Source: Candidatus Vicinibacter affinis
GTDB lineage: Bacteria > Bacteroidota > Bacteroidia > Chitinophagales > Saprospiraceae
DNA length: 64,000 nucleotides
NCBI GenBank assembly: GCA_016714365.1
Contig: JADJNH010000005.1
Span: 3,014,501-3,078,500, forward strand
Direction: 5' to 3'
In this document: positions 9,585 through 18,570 of the stretch, in pieces
Numbering within the stretch: position 1 is the stretch's first letter
How the letters are laid out: every line of letters starts with the position of its first letter
The notes under the pieces: model-generated
Database searches by the model: none
Told to the model about the DNA's origin: nothing
The model's input: only the letters and a program-made list of their open reading frames with translations
Translations under genes and position numbers: made by a program

Positions 9585-11831
9585 TCACAATTTAGAAATT
9601 TTATTAATATATTCCTTATTATTGATGTCAATTATTTTTAGAATATACACCCCTGAAGGTAAGTCACACAAATCAGAGACACCCTCTTTTAGCTCTTTAA
9701 CAAAGGTTCCAAAGCAGTTTAATAATTGGACCTCTCTAATTCCAACTTCAGAATGTATTGCAATCTCCCCAAAAGTAGGAACCGGAAAAATGTTGATTTT
9801 ATTTATGGATAAATCCTCCGAGAAACTTAAACAGTAATTAACCTCACCCGGTGTAACCTTTGATATTGTTTGAAAATCTCCAGTTAAATCCGGACAGCGC
9901 CCTGAGGAAAAGTCAGTCTTTATTGTTGAATAAGAAGTTTGGTCGACAATTTGTCCATTATAGCTGAGTATAAGATTTCCACCCGAACCGGATAAAGAAA
10001 AATTTGTATGATGGTTTAGGTAACTGCTATTTTCTCCATCTGCCCAGACTAATAGATGTCCATTTGGGGATATATAGGCATCATCAGGAAATGACCATTT
10101 ACGAAAATTCTGCAAATCGTCACTCAAATTAAACCCTGAAAGTTTTAAAAACTGGTTTGTATTATTCCCTAATTCAAACCAGTCCTTAATTTTCCCTTTT
10201 TCATTAAAAATACCCTTTGAATTAACTGGCACTAGTTCATTAATTACTAAATCTCCTAATTTTGCCAATGGTACATTTGCTTCAATTGTAAAAAATTCAT
10301 GCTCTGCTCTTTCTGGCAAAAATGCACCAGCTTGATTGTTTTCAGCATAAAAATAGAATTGAATTAGTGGATCAGAAATTGTGATTGAAGTACCAAATAT
10401 CTGGTCTCCGGCAAGATCATCCCCGTGCATTCCATCATCAAATAATGGCTCTCTTAAAAATCTATCTCCATTTTGTCTTCGGTATCCAAGATAAGCATTT
10501 CCACCATTAGATATTTTTACTTTAAAAACCACTACAGCTCCAATCTCAATGTTTGTTGGGATTTTTACAAATTCCAAAACAGGAGGTGATGCTGATAAGA
10601 CATTTTTTAAAAAATTAGCTCGTGCATCCATTAACGGAAAAATTCCAGGTGAAGTGGGAGCCCCATTAGTTCCCGGAGTATTAGTTTCAAGTGCAACTTT
10701 GAAATTACCATAAGTAGATAGAAAATTAGAATCAATTAATACTGCAGGTTCAACTAAATTCTGGAGTTTCAATGCCCATTCTTTGTATTTTCCTGAAACA
10801 AAATTTTCCTGATTAATTGTTCTCATGTGCGCATAGTACATCTTAGCGTAAAATGGGTCATTTAATAATTTAAATATTAATGGCCAACCGTTTTCTGATT
10901 TATGAAGGTTGTGCGCCATTGTTTGCATAGTTATTGGGGTTAGTGATCCTGATATACCTCCGGGTAAAGCAAATCCGCCAAAAGCCATGTTTAGATCCCA
11001 AACAATTGGATTCCAAATATCTTTGTGATTTCTATATAAGTAATAATTCTGTCTAAAATTACCAGAATAACTGTCCAGGTTGACCAACACATTATTGAAA
11101 GCCAGCATCCATAGAAAACGATCTATATCAGCAATTGAGTTAAAATATTCAAAATGATTATTCAGGGTGTCACAAAGTTGAATCAATTCGTACCATCCAG
11201 TGTCAGATTCTAATTCATATTTCCCATTATAAAAATTTAAATCTTCTCCTAAATACCCAAGGTTAGGTCCGTTTCCAAAATTAGCCCCTATTGATTCAGG
11301 ATTACATTTGACAAAACTGTAAGCTGAACTCAAGAAATTCCTTAAAATAAATCCTTTGTCAATACTCTCAGTATTGTTCATTAATCCATAATACTGGTTA
11401 TTGATAAAAACTTTTGCAAAATTACTTTTGGGAGCAAACATATATTGTCTCAATACATCATAAGCCAAGGGCTCACGAATCATCGAATTATCGCTCCAGG
11501 CATTTCCTAATTTGATATCATCAAAACCCTCATAGTTTGCACTTTTAACAAGGTCCAATTTTATATGCAATGGGTTTTTCTTTCTTGAAATAGCATAACT
11601 ACTATTCCCTTTAAACTTTACCCCAGCCAATAAATATTTATTGCCATTAATTAAGATTGAATCTGCCAATATGTATCCATCGTATCCAGCTTTGGCTGTA
11701 TCCAACCTGAATCTCCAGTCGTCAAATGGAAAATAAATTTTTATATCCTGAATTATCTCTGAATCATAAAAACCTTGTCCAAAAATTAAATTAGGCAAGA
11801 AAAGCAACAAAAAATATACCTTAACTTTCAA
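9585..11831 (-). CDS. Secreted CotH kinase-family protein with lamin-tail and T9SS domains
   Basis: A signal peptide (first ~18 residues) is followed by a CotH-like kinase domain at about residues 60-400. It has AGVKFKGNSSY, HIKLDL, GFDDIKLGNAWSDNSMIREPLA, QYYGLMNNTESIDKGF and the metal-binding WNPIVWDLNMAFGG. A lamin-tail domain follows (LGDLVINELVPVN to about TPGEVNYC), and then a type A T9SS sorting domain (INIFPVPTFGEIAIHS, GVYILKI). CotH proteins are atypical kinases that phosphorylate spore-coat proteins in Bacillus. The role of the secreted Bacteroidota forms is unknown. It lies 24 bases downstream of the aryl-sulfotransferase gene on the same strand, so the two are probably co-transcribed. 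Confidence 0.85.
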   Translation of the reverse strand: MKVKVYFLLLFLPNLIFGQGFYDSEIIQDIKIYFPFDDWRFRLDTAKAGYDGYILADSILINGNKYLLAGVKFKGNSSYAISRKKNPLHIKLDLVKSANYEGFDDIKLGNAWSDNSMIREPLAYDVLRQYMFAPKSNFAKVFINNQYYGLMNNTESIDKGFILRNFLSSAYSFVKCNPESIGANFGNGPNLGYLGEDLNFYNGKYELESDTGWYELIQLCDTLNNHFEYFNSIADIDRFLWMLAFNNVLVNLDSYSGNFRQNYYLYRNHKDIWNPIVWDLNMAFGGFALPGGISGSLTPITMQTMAHNLHKSENGWPLIFKLLNDPFYAKMYYAHMRTINQENFVSGKYKEWALKLQNLVEPAVLIDSNFLSTYGNFKVALETNTPGTNGAPTSPGIFPLMDARANFLKNVLSASPPVLEFVKIPTNIEIGAVVVFKVKISNGGNAYLGYRRQNGDRFLREPLFDDGMHGDDLAGDQIFGTSITISDPLIQFYFYAENNQAGAFLPERAEHEFFTIEANVPLAKLGDLVINELVPVNSKGIFNEKGKIKDWFELGNNTNQFLKLSGFNLSDDLQNFRKWSFPDDAYISPNGHLLVWADGENSSYLNHHTNFSLSGSGGNLILSYNGQIVDQTSYSTIKTDFSSGRCPDLTGDFQTISKVTPGEVNYCLSFSEDLSINKINIFPVPTFGEIAIHSEVGIREVQLLNCFGTFVKELKEGVSDLCDLPSGVYILKIIDINNKEYINKISKL

Positions 11832-11855
11832 ACCATAAAATTTAATTGTAAATGA

Positions 11856-14030
11856 TTAATGAGTAACAATAAGTTTTTTGAAACTGGTTGATTTTTCAGT
11901 TTGTAACACAAGATTGTAAACTCCATCGAAAAGGTCTCCAACGGAAAATTGATTTACATTATAAATTTTCTTTACAACTCTGCCCAGTTGATCTACCAAG
12001 ATCAAGCAATAATTTGATTCTAAATCTGATGTAATAATATTCACCTTATCCGTTGTAGGATTAGGGAAGTAAGTCCACGTATCCATCAGATTAATATCCT
12101 TGATTAGGGTATGAATAAATTCAAAAGGGTCTGATAATATAGAGGCACAGCCATTACTATCGACAATTTGCACCTGATACGAACCAGTTTCTTTAGGTAA
12201 TAAATACTTACTATTTGCACTGTCGATTGGGTTACCATAAAAAAACCACTGGTTTCCAATGTCCGCTGATGAAACAAGTAAAGAATCTTCTTTGGTGATA
12301 GATGGTTGTAACGGAAGTGGATTAACTTGAATTAAAATGCTATCCAAAGCAGTATTTCCATTTTCTGTCACTTTTAAAAAATACCAAGTATTTTTTTCGG
12401 GGTTAATATATGGATCTGGCAAATTAGAATTAAAACCAACAGGGTTGGAAGTCCATTCATACGTAGGATTTCCATTGCTCCCGGATAATTTGGAGTTGAG
12501 CTGAGTAATTTCACCTAAACAAATAATTGAATCAATTGCCGAAACATCTACCTCCAATCCATTTGACTTAACCACAATAGTAATTGAACTTGTAGTCAAG
12601 CAACCTGCTGAAGATGTAACGGTCACTTCATAAGTCGTAGTAACAGCTGGCTTAGCGACTGGATTGGCTACTGTTGAATTTGAAAGCCCTTCAGCAGGGG
12701 ACCAACTATAATTTATTCCAGTCGCTGCAGTAGAAACAATTGTACAATTAAGGTTTGTACTTTCCCCTTGATTTATTGAAGTAGAACTTGCGGAAACACT
12801 TGCCATCAGATTTTCAATAAAACATTTAGAATATCTGAAAGCCTGAGGGATTGGTGCATTGCCCTGATACAACCATAATTGCTTACCAAATGAATCTACT
12901 TCATAAACTTTAGAGGCAGTTGCTAAACATATCAATAAATTCCCATTCGGCAATTCCTGACTACTTCCCATATTGCTGGTGTAACCATTAGCAGCATGAC
13001 GGAAAGAATAATTAGCAGGTAAATAAGCCTGACCTGGGGTTAAGGAATATTTTTTGCCATCCCATGTGGATTCAAAATAGTCCGCAGCAGTTTGGTTGTT
13101 ACTTACACCCTGATTATTAACTGCAGCCAAAAATCCTGCTCTTGGTGCATCTTTTGGAACCCAATGTGCGTCATGCATCACTTTAAAAATGACTGGTCCT
13201 TGGGCGCCATAAGTTGCCGGATTTCCCCATCGGTAGAGAAAGCCACCTCCAACCCCAAAACGACCACCTTTATTTAGAGCTGTTTCAGCTTTACTTAAGC
13301 TATGATCGATTACCCACATTTCATTTAAAAAATGCGAACTAAGCACAATCTGATCAAGCTCTTCATTATAGTCAACCCCATTCATATGAACCCAATCGTT
13401 TTTATTGTTTAGGTAGTTTATATTCAGCATGTGGGGAGTATTTACAAGAGAACTCACGTAATTTGATAAAGCAGGGTTTGTATTTTGACATAGGTGATCC
13501 CACAAATGCCATTCCCAAACAATTTCAGCTGTACTTAAACCTGTAGGCTTTAATTCAATTAATTTTTCTGAATATCTTGAAGCATTTGGTCCTCCCTTCG
13601 CAGAACTTTCAGCTGCAGATTTTAGTTCGTATACTATTACAAGGACATTCCCATTAGGCAAAGGGCAAAAATCATGATGAGCACATTGTGTATTGTCAGA
13701 AATTGTATAATCGAACAATATTTTACCCTCCCAATCTACTTTTTGGATCCTTCCTGTGATTCCACCACCTCTGAATATTGCATTTGGGGCACCAACCGAT
13801 CTCCACAATATTCCACCGGGCATTAGATGGGATGAGTATGCTGTCTTTCCACTCAAATTGTTCCAAGACTTCACTACCAAGCTATTTGTATCCAACAGGT
13901 TTACTGTATTTGAATTTCCGGGTGCAATCATCGTAACATAACCCCATTTCTGAGCAATTATTTGATTATCAAAAACTTGCAATATTAAAATCCAAACAAG
14001 AATCCTGGCAAATGATTCAAAAACCTTCAT
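11856..14030 (-). CDS. Secreted aryl-sulfotransferase-like protein with Ig-like and T9SS domains
   Basis: After a signal peptide come about 400 residues of the arylsulfotransferase (ASST) beta-propeller family: CAHHDFCPLPNGNVLVIVYE, IVWEWHLWDHL, HMNGVDYNEELDQIVLSS and KVMHDAHWVPK give the conserved His positions. ASST enzymes move sulfate between phenolic compounds through a His intermediate. Two Ig/PKD-like modules follow (NYSWSPAEGLSNS, TYEWTSNPVGF), then a type A T9SS sorting domain (YFPNPTTDKVNIITSD, LFDGVYNLVLQT). The protein should be surface-attached. It is the first gene of the pair with the CotH gene. Substrate unknown; a catalytically dead propeller is possible. Confidence 0.8.
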   Translation of the reverse strand: MKVFESFARILVWILILQVFDNQIIAQKWGYVTMIAPGNSNTVNLLDTNSLVVKSWNNLSGKTAYSSHLMPGGILWRSVGAPNAIFRGGGITGRIQKVDWEGKILFDYTISDNTQCAHHDFCPLPNGNVLVIVYELKSAAESSAKGGPNASRYSEKLIELKPTGLSTAEIVWEWHLWDHLCQNTNPALSNYVSSLVNTPHMLNINYLNNKNDWVHMNGVDYNEELDQIVLSSHFLNEMWVIDHSLSKAETALNKGGRFGVGGGFLYRWGNPATYGAQGPVIFKVMHDAHWVPKDAPRAGFLAAVNNQGVSNNQTAADYFESTWDGKKYSLTPGQAYLPANYSFRHAANGYTSNMGSSQELPNGNLLICLATASKVYEVDSFGKQLWLYQGNAPIPQAFRYSKCFIENLMASVSASSTSINQGESTNLNCTIVSTAATGINYSWSPAEGLSNSTVANPVAKPAVTTTYEVTVTSSAGCLTTSSITIVVKSNGLEVDVSAIDSIICLGEITQLNSKLSGSNGNPTYEWTSNPVGFNSNLPDPYINPEKNTWYFLKVTENGNTALDSILIQVNPLPLQPSITKEDSLLVSSADIGNQWFFYGNPIDSANSKYLLPKETGSYQVQIVDSNGCASILSDPFEFIHTLIKDINLMDTWTYFPNPTTDKVNIITSDLESNYCLILVDQLGRVVKKIYNVNQFSVGDLFDGVYNLVLQTEKSTSFKKLIVTH

Positions 14031-14536
14031 AGATTGTTTATTTTTAGATTGTAAAAAGGATACAAAGACAGCATGTGTACTGTAAAAATGAAACTTTTAA
14101 TTAACATATCTTTTTTTTTAACCTTTCGCCTTCACAAAAAAAAATCATAAATATGGGTTTTATTGAAATATGCAGGTCCTTTTAGTTTTTGTTGAAATTG
14201 TTAATAAATTCTTGAGCAAAAAGAGAGTAAATTCTAACAATTAAAAGTGGTTTTATTAATTCCTAAATTTTTGCATTAAATATCAGAATTTCTAAAAATC
14301 CAAATTAGATTGAGAGATCTGATGTAAATTATATTAATATTTGGTATATCCTATTACACATTAATATTCAATAATTTACACATATATATTTTAACTAAAC
14401 AAACACTTATTTAAATCATAAAAATTAAGTAAAACACGGATTTTGAAAGATTTAACCGAGGAGCATAAACATACTTTTGAAATAAATTGATAGAATAGCC
14501 GTATATTGTAGCGTCTAAATGCTAACAATTATCAAT
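14031..14536. other. Divergent promoter region, sulfotransferase and metalloprotease genes
   Basis: This AT-rich gap of about 500 bases lies between divergently transcribed secreted-protein genes and should hold both promoters. On the minus strand TGTCTTTG (14064-14071), one mismatch from TAnnTTTG, sits about 35 bases before the sulfotransferase ATG and could be its -7 box. No RNA gene or open frame is evident. Confidence 0.4.
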
Positions 14537-17500
14537 ATGAATAAATTATTTACTTTAATCATTTTTGCCATCACCTTCCCTTGGCTATCGGCTCAGGATG
14601 TAATAATTAACAGTAAAAAGATTCCTGTTGACCAGGTTCTTTTTCAAAAATTTAGGCAAGTTGAAGAATATGAAATTAATGTAGAAGACATTCGAAAAAA
14701 ATTAGAGAATATCACCAAAGTCGGTGTTGAATTACAACTCAATCTTGATTCTAAAAGGATCATACTTCAATTATTTGAGTATGACATGTTTAAAAGCAAT
14801 GCCATTGTCAAGATTCAAACTGCAAATGGTATTGTTACACGCAAACCAAGTAAAGAATTGAGAACTTTCAGAGGGATTTCTTCTAGTTTTTCTGGGGGTA
14901 ATGCTGGTATGACAGTGGCTAAGGATTTTTTGGCTGTTATTTTCAATGAAAACGGCCAAACATATTATTTAGAACAAAAAAACCGAAGTTTGGACCAAAA
15001 TTTATTGAATCAATTCATATTGTACAAGACATCGGATGTACTGCCGGTAAAAGATGTTTTATGCGGTGCTGATTTGTTAAATAAACACAAAGAAGAACAT
15101 ATGAAGGATTTTGATGGCGGAGAAATTGACAAAAGGAATAAGAGTTGTTATGAAGTTGATTTAGCTTTAGCGTGTGATTGGTCTTATACAAATTTTTACA
15201 AGAGTCCTTCAAATGCGGAAGCAGCCATGGTAAACGTTGCAAATTTCATGCAAATTGATTGGGCTACACCTCTTTTAAATGAATATATATACTCAATTTC
15301 AGATTTATGGATATCAGAAGATCAATTTAAAGATCCATGGATTAATTCTAATGATATTTTTACTCATCTTGACATATTATTTGGTCAACAATTTTCAATT
15401 TTCACGAATGTTTATGACGTAGCAACTCTTTGGACAGTAAAATTTACAACAGGGGCAGTTGGGGTAGCAAATCTGAGTTCAGTATGTAAGGTTAATGGCT
15501 TAAACGTTTGCAGTGAATTCATTTCAAATATTTTTTTATTAAAACAATTACAATCACATGAATTAGGACATAATTTTTCTTGTACACATGACCCTTTAGG
15601 ACCAACAATTATGTCTCCTGTGGTCAATGGTTCCGGGACCTGGTCGTTTCAATCAATGAATGAAATACAAGTTTACACACTTAGTAATGGTGGTTGTCTA
15701 AATGACTGCAGTGGCGGGAATATTCCTGTTGCAGAATTTTCAGCTGATCCCCCATATGGCTGTATTCCATTAACAGTGCAATTCAATAACCTTTCTGTAA
15801 ATGGTGTATCCTATAAATGGTCATTTTCTGGAGGCAATCCCGCTACCTCAACAGATATTAATCCAGTAGTTACCTACAATTCAATTGGAAAATATGATGT
15901 TACCCTGGAAGTTATGAATCCAAAGTGCAGTGTTAAGGTTACCAAACCCTTATTTATTGAAACAAATGACCTACCGACAGCTGATTTTACAGGTGGAAAT
16001 GTAGATTTGGTTGTTCTATTTGTGAATAGATCACAACGGGGAGTAGAATATTTCTGGGATTTTGGAGATGGTGAAACCAGTGAAGAATTTATGCCGGAAC
16101 ATGAATATGCCAAGGATGGACTTTATAAAGTTTGCTTAACCGTTACCAATGACTGTGGTAGCAAAACAATTTGCAAAAACATTGGAGTCTATACATATCC
16201 AATTGCGGAATTCACTTCTGATACTACCTGGGGCTGCGCACCTAAAACTATAAAGTTTTTTGACCGATCATCCAGTAACGTGATCAACTGGACCTGGTCA
16301 TTTCCTGGTGGCACACCTTCTGGTTCATTCCAAAAGGATCCGGTAGTGAAGTATACAAATCCAGGTGTTTATAAAGTAAAACTTTCAGTTAACACACCAA
16401 AATTTTCAACTTCAATAACAAAAGAAATGTATATCCGAATTGACAGCATTCCGGATGCAAAATTCAGCTATCAATTAAATGGACCTAATGTTTCTTTTAC
16501 CAATAAGTCGGTTTATGCAAATACTCATTTTTGGGATTTTGGTGATGGAACTACCAGTGTTGAAGAAAGCCCCAATCATCAATACAGAGATGGTCGTTAC
16601 GAAGTGAGATATACAGCTACTAATGCTTGTGGGTCTACGACTGTAAAAGATGTTGTCATCATCGGAACTAAACCTACAGCTGGTTTCAGAACCCAAACGC
16701 CAATTGGTTGTGTTCCTTTTACAGTTCAATATGAGAATACTTCTACCAGTAGTGCAACAGACTTCATTTGGACCTTCCCAGGAGGAAATCCTTCCACAAG
16801 TACTGCCCGCAATCCAATTGTTACATACAATGCTAAAGGAAAGTACGATGCCAAATTGGTTGCAAAAAATTTCCTTGAAAGCGACTCTCTGACTTTGACT
16901 GATTTTATAGAAGTCAAAATAGCCCCAACTGCAGAGTTTCAAAATAGTATTACCGGATTCGTTGCCTATTTTACTAACTTAAGTACAGAGGCAACTAATT
17001 ACTATTGGGATTTTGGAGACAACAAAACGAGTACTGAAGCAAACCCAAGTCACAATTACGGTGTAGAAGGAGAATTCAATGTAAGACTCATTACTGAAAA
17101 TGAATGCGGCATTGATACTTTCGACAAACTTATCGCTGTTTACCTTATTCCAAAAGTAAACTTTAAAGCAGACACCATCAGAGGTTGTGCCCCACTTAAT
17201 GTAGTGTTTACTGATCAATCATCCATTGACGTTTTGGAGTGGAATTGGCAGTTTGAAAATGGTATGCCAGGAGTTTCCAATCTTAAAAACCCAATTGTAA
17301 GGTTCAATATGGCAGGAACTTACACAGTGAAACTTTCAGTTAAAAACAGTAATGGTACCAACTCAGCCACAAAGGTTAAGTACATCGAGGTACTCTCTCC
17401 CGTACTTTGTCCTAAAAAGCCCGGAAAGAAAGGGCCTAAATCCCTACCCAATGATGAGGCTCTGATACAGGTAGATATGTCTCAAAGGGCTTATGGAATT

Positions 17501-17728
17501 TTAGAAACTAAAATTTTCCCTAACCCTACGAATTCAAGTCTTCACATTCAAACCATGGAAAATACAAATTATTCCTTAGTGAATATGACTGGACAAAAGA
17601 TTATTTCTGGAAAAACTACCAATCTGACAACTACAATCGATGTTTCGGATGTTCAACCAGGAACCTATTTTGTAAGATTGGAAAACAATCAATTTAATTC
17701 AGTGCATAAAGTGATTATTTCAAAATAA
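14537..17728 (+). CDS. Secreted metzincin metalloprotease with seven PKD domains
   Basis: I place the start at the second ATG (14537), because it begins a clean signal peptide, MNKLFTLIIFAITFPWLSAQ; an ATG at 14519 would add six residues. The protease domain has the reprolysin-like zinc motif HELGHNFSCTHD at residues 341-352 (three His ligands and catalytic Glu) and a Met-turn region PTIMSP. From about residue 397 there are seven PKD domains in alternating forms: W-x-F-x-G-G-x-P and Y/F-W-D-F-G-D-G. They form three long repeats of 158 residues plus one half. A type A T9SS sorting domain ends the protein (IFPNPTNSSLHIQT, PGTYFVRLENN). It should be a surface or secreted protease; PKD domains probably hold it on polymers or proteins. 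Confidence 0.87.
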   Translation: MNKLFTLIIFAITFPWLSAQDVIINSKKIPVDQVLFQKFRQVEEYEINVEDIRKKLENITKVGVELQLNLDSKRIILQLFEYDMFKSNAIVKIQTANGIVTRKPSKELRTFRGISSSFSGGNAGMTVAKDFLAVIFNENGQTYYLEQKNRSLDQNLLNQFILYKTSDVLPVKDVLCGADLLNKHKEEHMKDFDGGEIDKRNKSCYEVDLALACDWSYTNFYKSPSNAEAAMVNVANFMQIDWATPLLNEYIYSISDLWISEDQFKDPWINSNDIFTHLDILFGQQFSIFTNVYDVATLWTVKFTTGAVGVANLSSVCKVNGLNVCSEFISNIFLLKQLQSHELGHNFSCTHDPLGPTIMSPVVNGSGTWSFQSMNEIQVYTLSNGGCLNDCSGGNIPVAEFSADPPYGCIPLTVQFNNLSVNGVSYKWSFSGGNPATSTDINPVVTYNSIGKYDVTLEVMNPKCSVKVTKPLFIETNDLPTADFTGGNVDLVVLFVNRSQRGVEYFWDFGDGETSEEFMPEHEYAKDGLYKVCLTVTNDCGSKTICKNIGVYTYPIAEFTSDTTWGCAPKTIKFFDRSSSNVINWTWSFPGGTPSGSFQKDPVVKYTNPGVYKVKLSVNTPKFSTSITKEMYIRIDSIPDAKFSYQLNGPNVSFTNKSVYANTHFWDFGDGTTSVEESPNHQYRDGRYEVRYTATNACGSTTVKDVVIIGTKPTAGFRTQTPIGCVPFTVQYENTSTSSATDFIWTFPGGNPSTSTARNPIVTYNAKGKYDAKLVAKNFLESDSLTLTDFIEVKIAPTAEFQNSITGFVAYFTNLSTEATNYYWDFGDNKTSTEANPSHNYGVEGEFNVRLITENECGIDTFDKLIAVYLIPKVNFKADTIRGCAPLNVVFTDQSSIDVLEWNWQFENGMPGVSNLKNPIVRFNMAGTYTVKLSVKNSNGTNSATKVKYIEVLSPVLCPKKPGKKGPKSLPNDEALIQVDMSQRAYGILETKIFPNPTNSSLHIQTMENTNYSLVNMTGQKIISGKTTNLTTTIDVSDVQPGTYFVRLENNQFNSVHKVIISK

Positions 17729-17747
17729 TCGCTTTCAAAATATTATT

Positions 17748-17777
17748 AAAAAAGGCTGCAGAAATGCGGCCTTTTTT
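17748..17777 (+). terminator. Rho-independent terminator of the metalloprotease gene
   Basis: The sequence AAAAGGCTGCA, loop GAAA, TGCGGCCTTTTTT forms a hairpin with one G-T pair and a T tract, 20 bases after the stop codon. It also makes a spurious open frame on the opposite strand unlikely to be a gene. Confidence 0.85.
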
Positions 17778-18570
17778 ATTTTACACAACCAGCTGTTCAA
17801 AATTGATGCTAGGGCATATTTAGCATTGGCATTCAGAAACTTAAAGTCCTTTATTGTTGTCCGTTTTTTAATCACCGAAAAAATCACAATTCTAAAACCA
17901 TTTAAAGATCCGGTAAGGAGTCTATCAACTCTTTGGCCATAATACATTATTCCTGAACTAATCTGAACGGTATTTATCAGCATTAATCCGTCAAGTTTAA
18001 TTTTCAGGTTCATTTACAGAAGTGTAAAGAACAATTCACGACAGAGATCTGATAAATCTCAACGCCCTATTCATTTAATCTCTGTACATAACCTTTTAAG
18101 TTTTTAAAAACACCTATCTATAAATGAAACCTCCTATAAGAGTGCCTTTGACTAAAATATGTTCTCAAAAAAAATAAAGCTCCTTTCTCCTTCGACTTTG
18201 TAGATTTAAAACTTGAACTTGGAAAACACTAAAATTAAACTTATCAGACCTTAACCAAACATCGCTAATAATCTAAATTTAGAAAAGTTTGTGATGGTTT
18301 GTGAAGGTTTGTGGAAGTGTATTAAACCCTCAGGCCTTTCAGAAATAAAACATTCATTCAATAGAAATTACTCAAAGGTTTTTTATATTCAAATCAATTT
18401 ACAAAGATCCTTTCAAATGGAAATCACGTAACCATGATTTAATAATATATTGGCTACTAAAATAAAAATAAGCTACAATGTAGAATTTAAAGCGTTAAGC
18501 CTTTTAACATTTAAGATAACTGTATAAAACGGATTTGTTTTAAAGTTGAATTTATCGCAAAAGCTTCAAA
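17778..18570. other. Long gene-poor region with a 10-bp triple repeat
   Basis: About 790 bases separate two convergent secreted-protein genes. The only structure I see is a perfect-period tandem repeat, GTTTGTGATG GTTTGTGAAG and a third GTTTGTGGAA, at 18287-18316. A 92-codon open frame on the minus strand (to 18013) has no recognisable motif and runs into the terminator. The region may be the remains of a lost gene. Confidence 0.45.
18287..18316 (+). repeat. Three tandem copies of a 10-bp unit
   Basis: Units start at 18287, 18297 and 18307, sharing GTTTGTG exactly and differing only at the last positions. No function is apparent; it lies outside genes. Confidence 0.7.

Noticed and set aside
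16475..16942. 155-codon minus-strand frame inside the PKD region
   Set aside because: It is a shadow of the strongly supported PKD repeats on the plus strand; Cys/Ser-rich nonsense product.
17735..18013. 92-codon minus-strand open frame after the metalloprotease gene
   Set aside because: It has no recognisable motif or signal and its 3' end runs through the metalloprotease terminator. Composition looks random.
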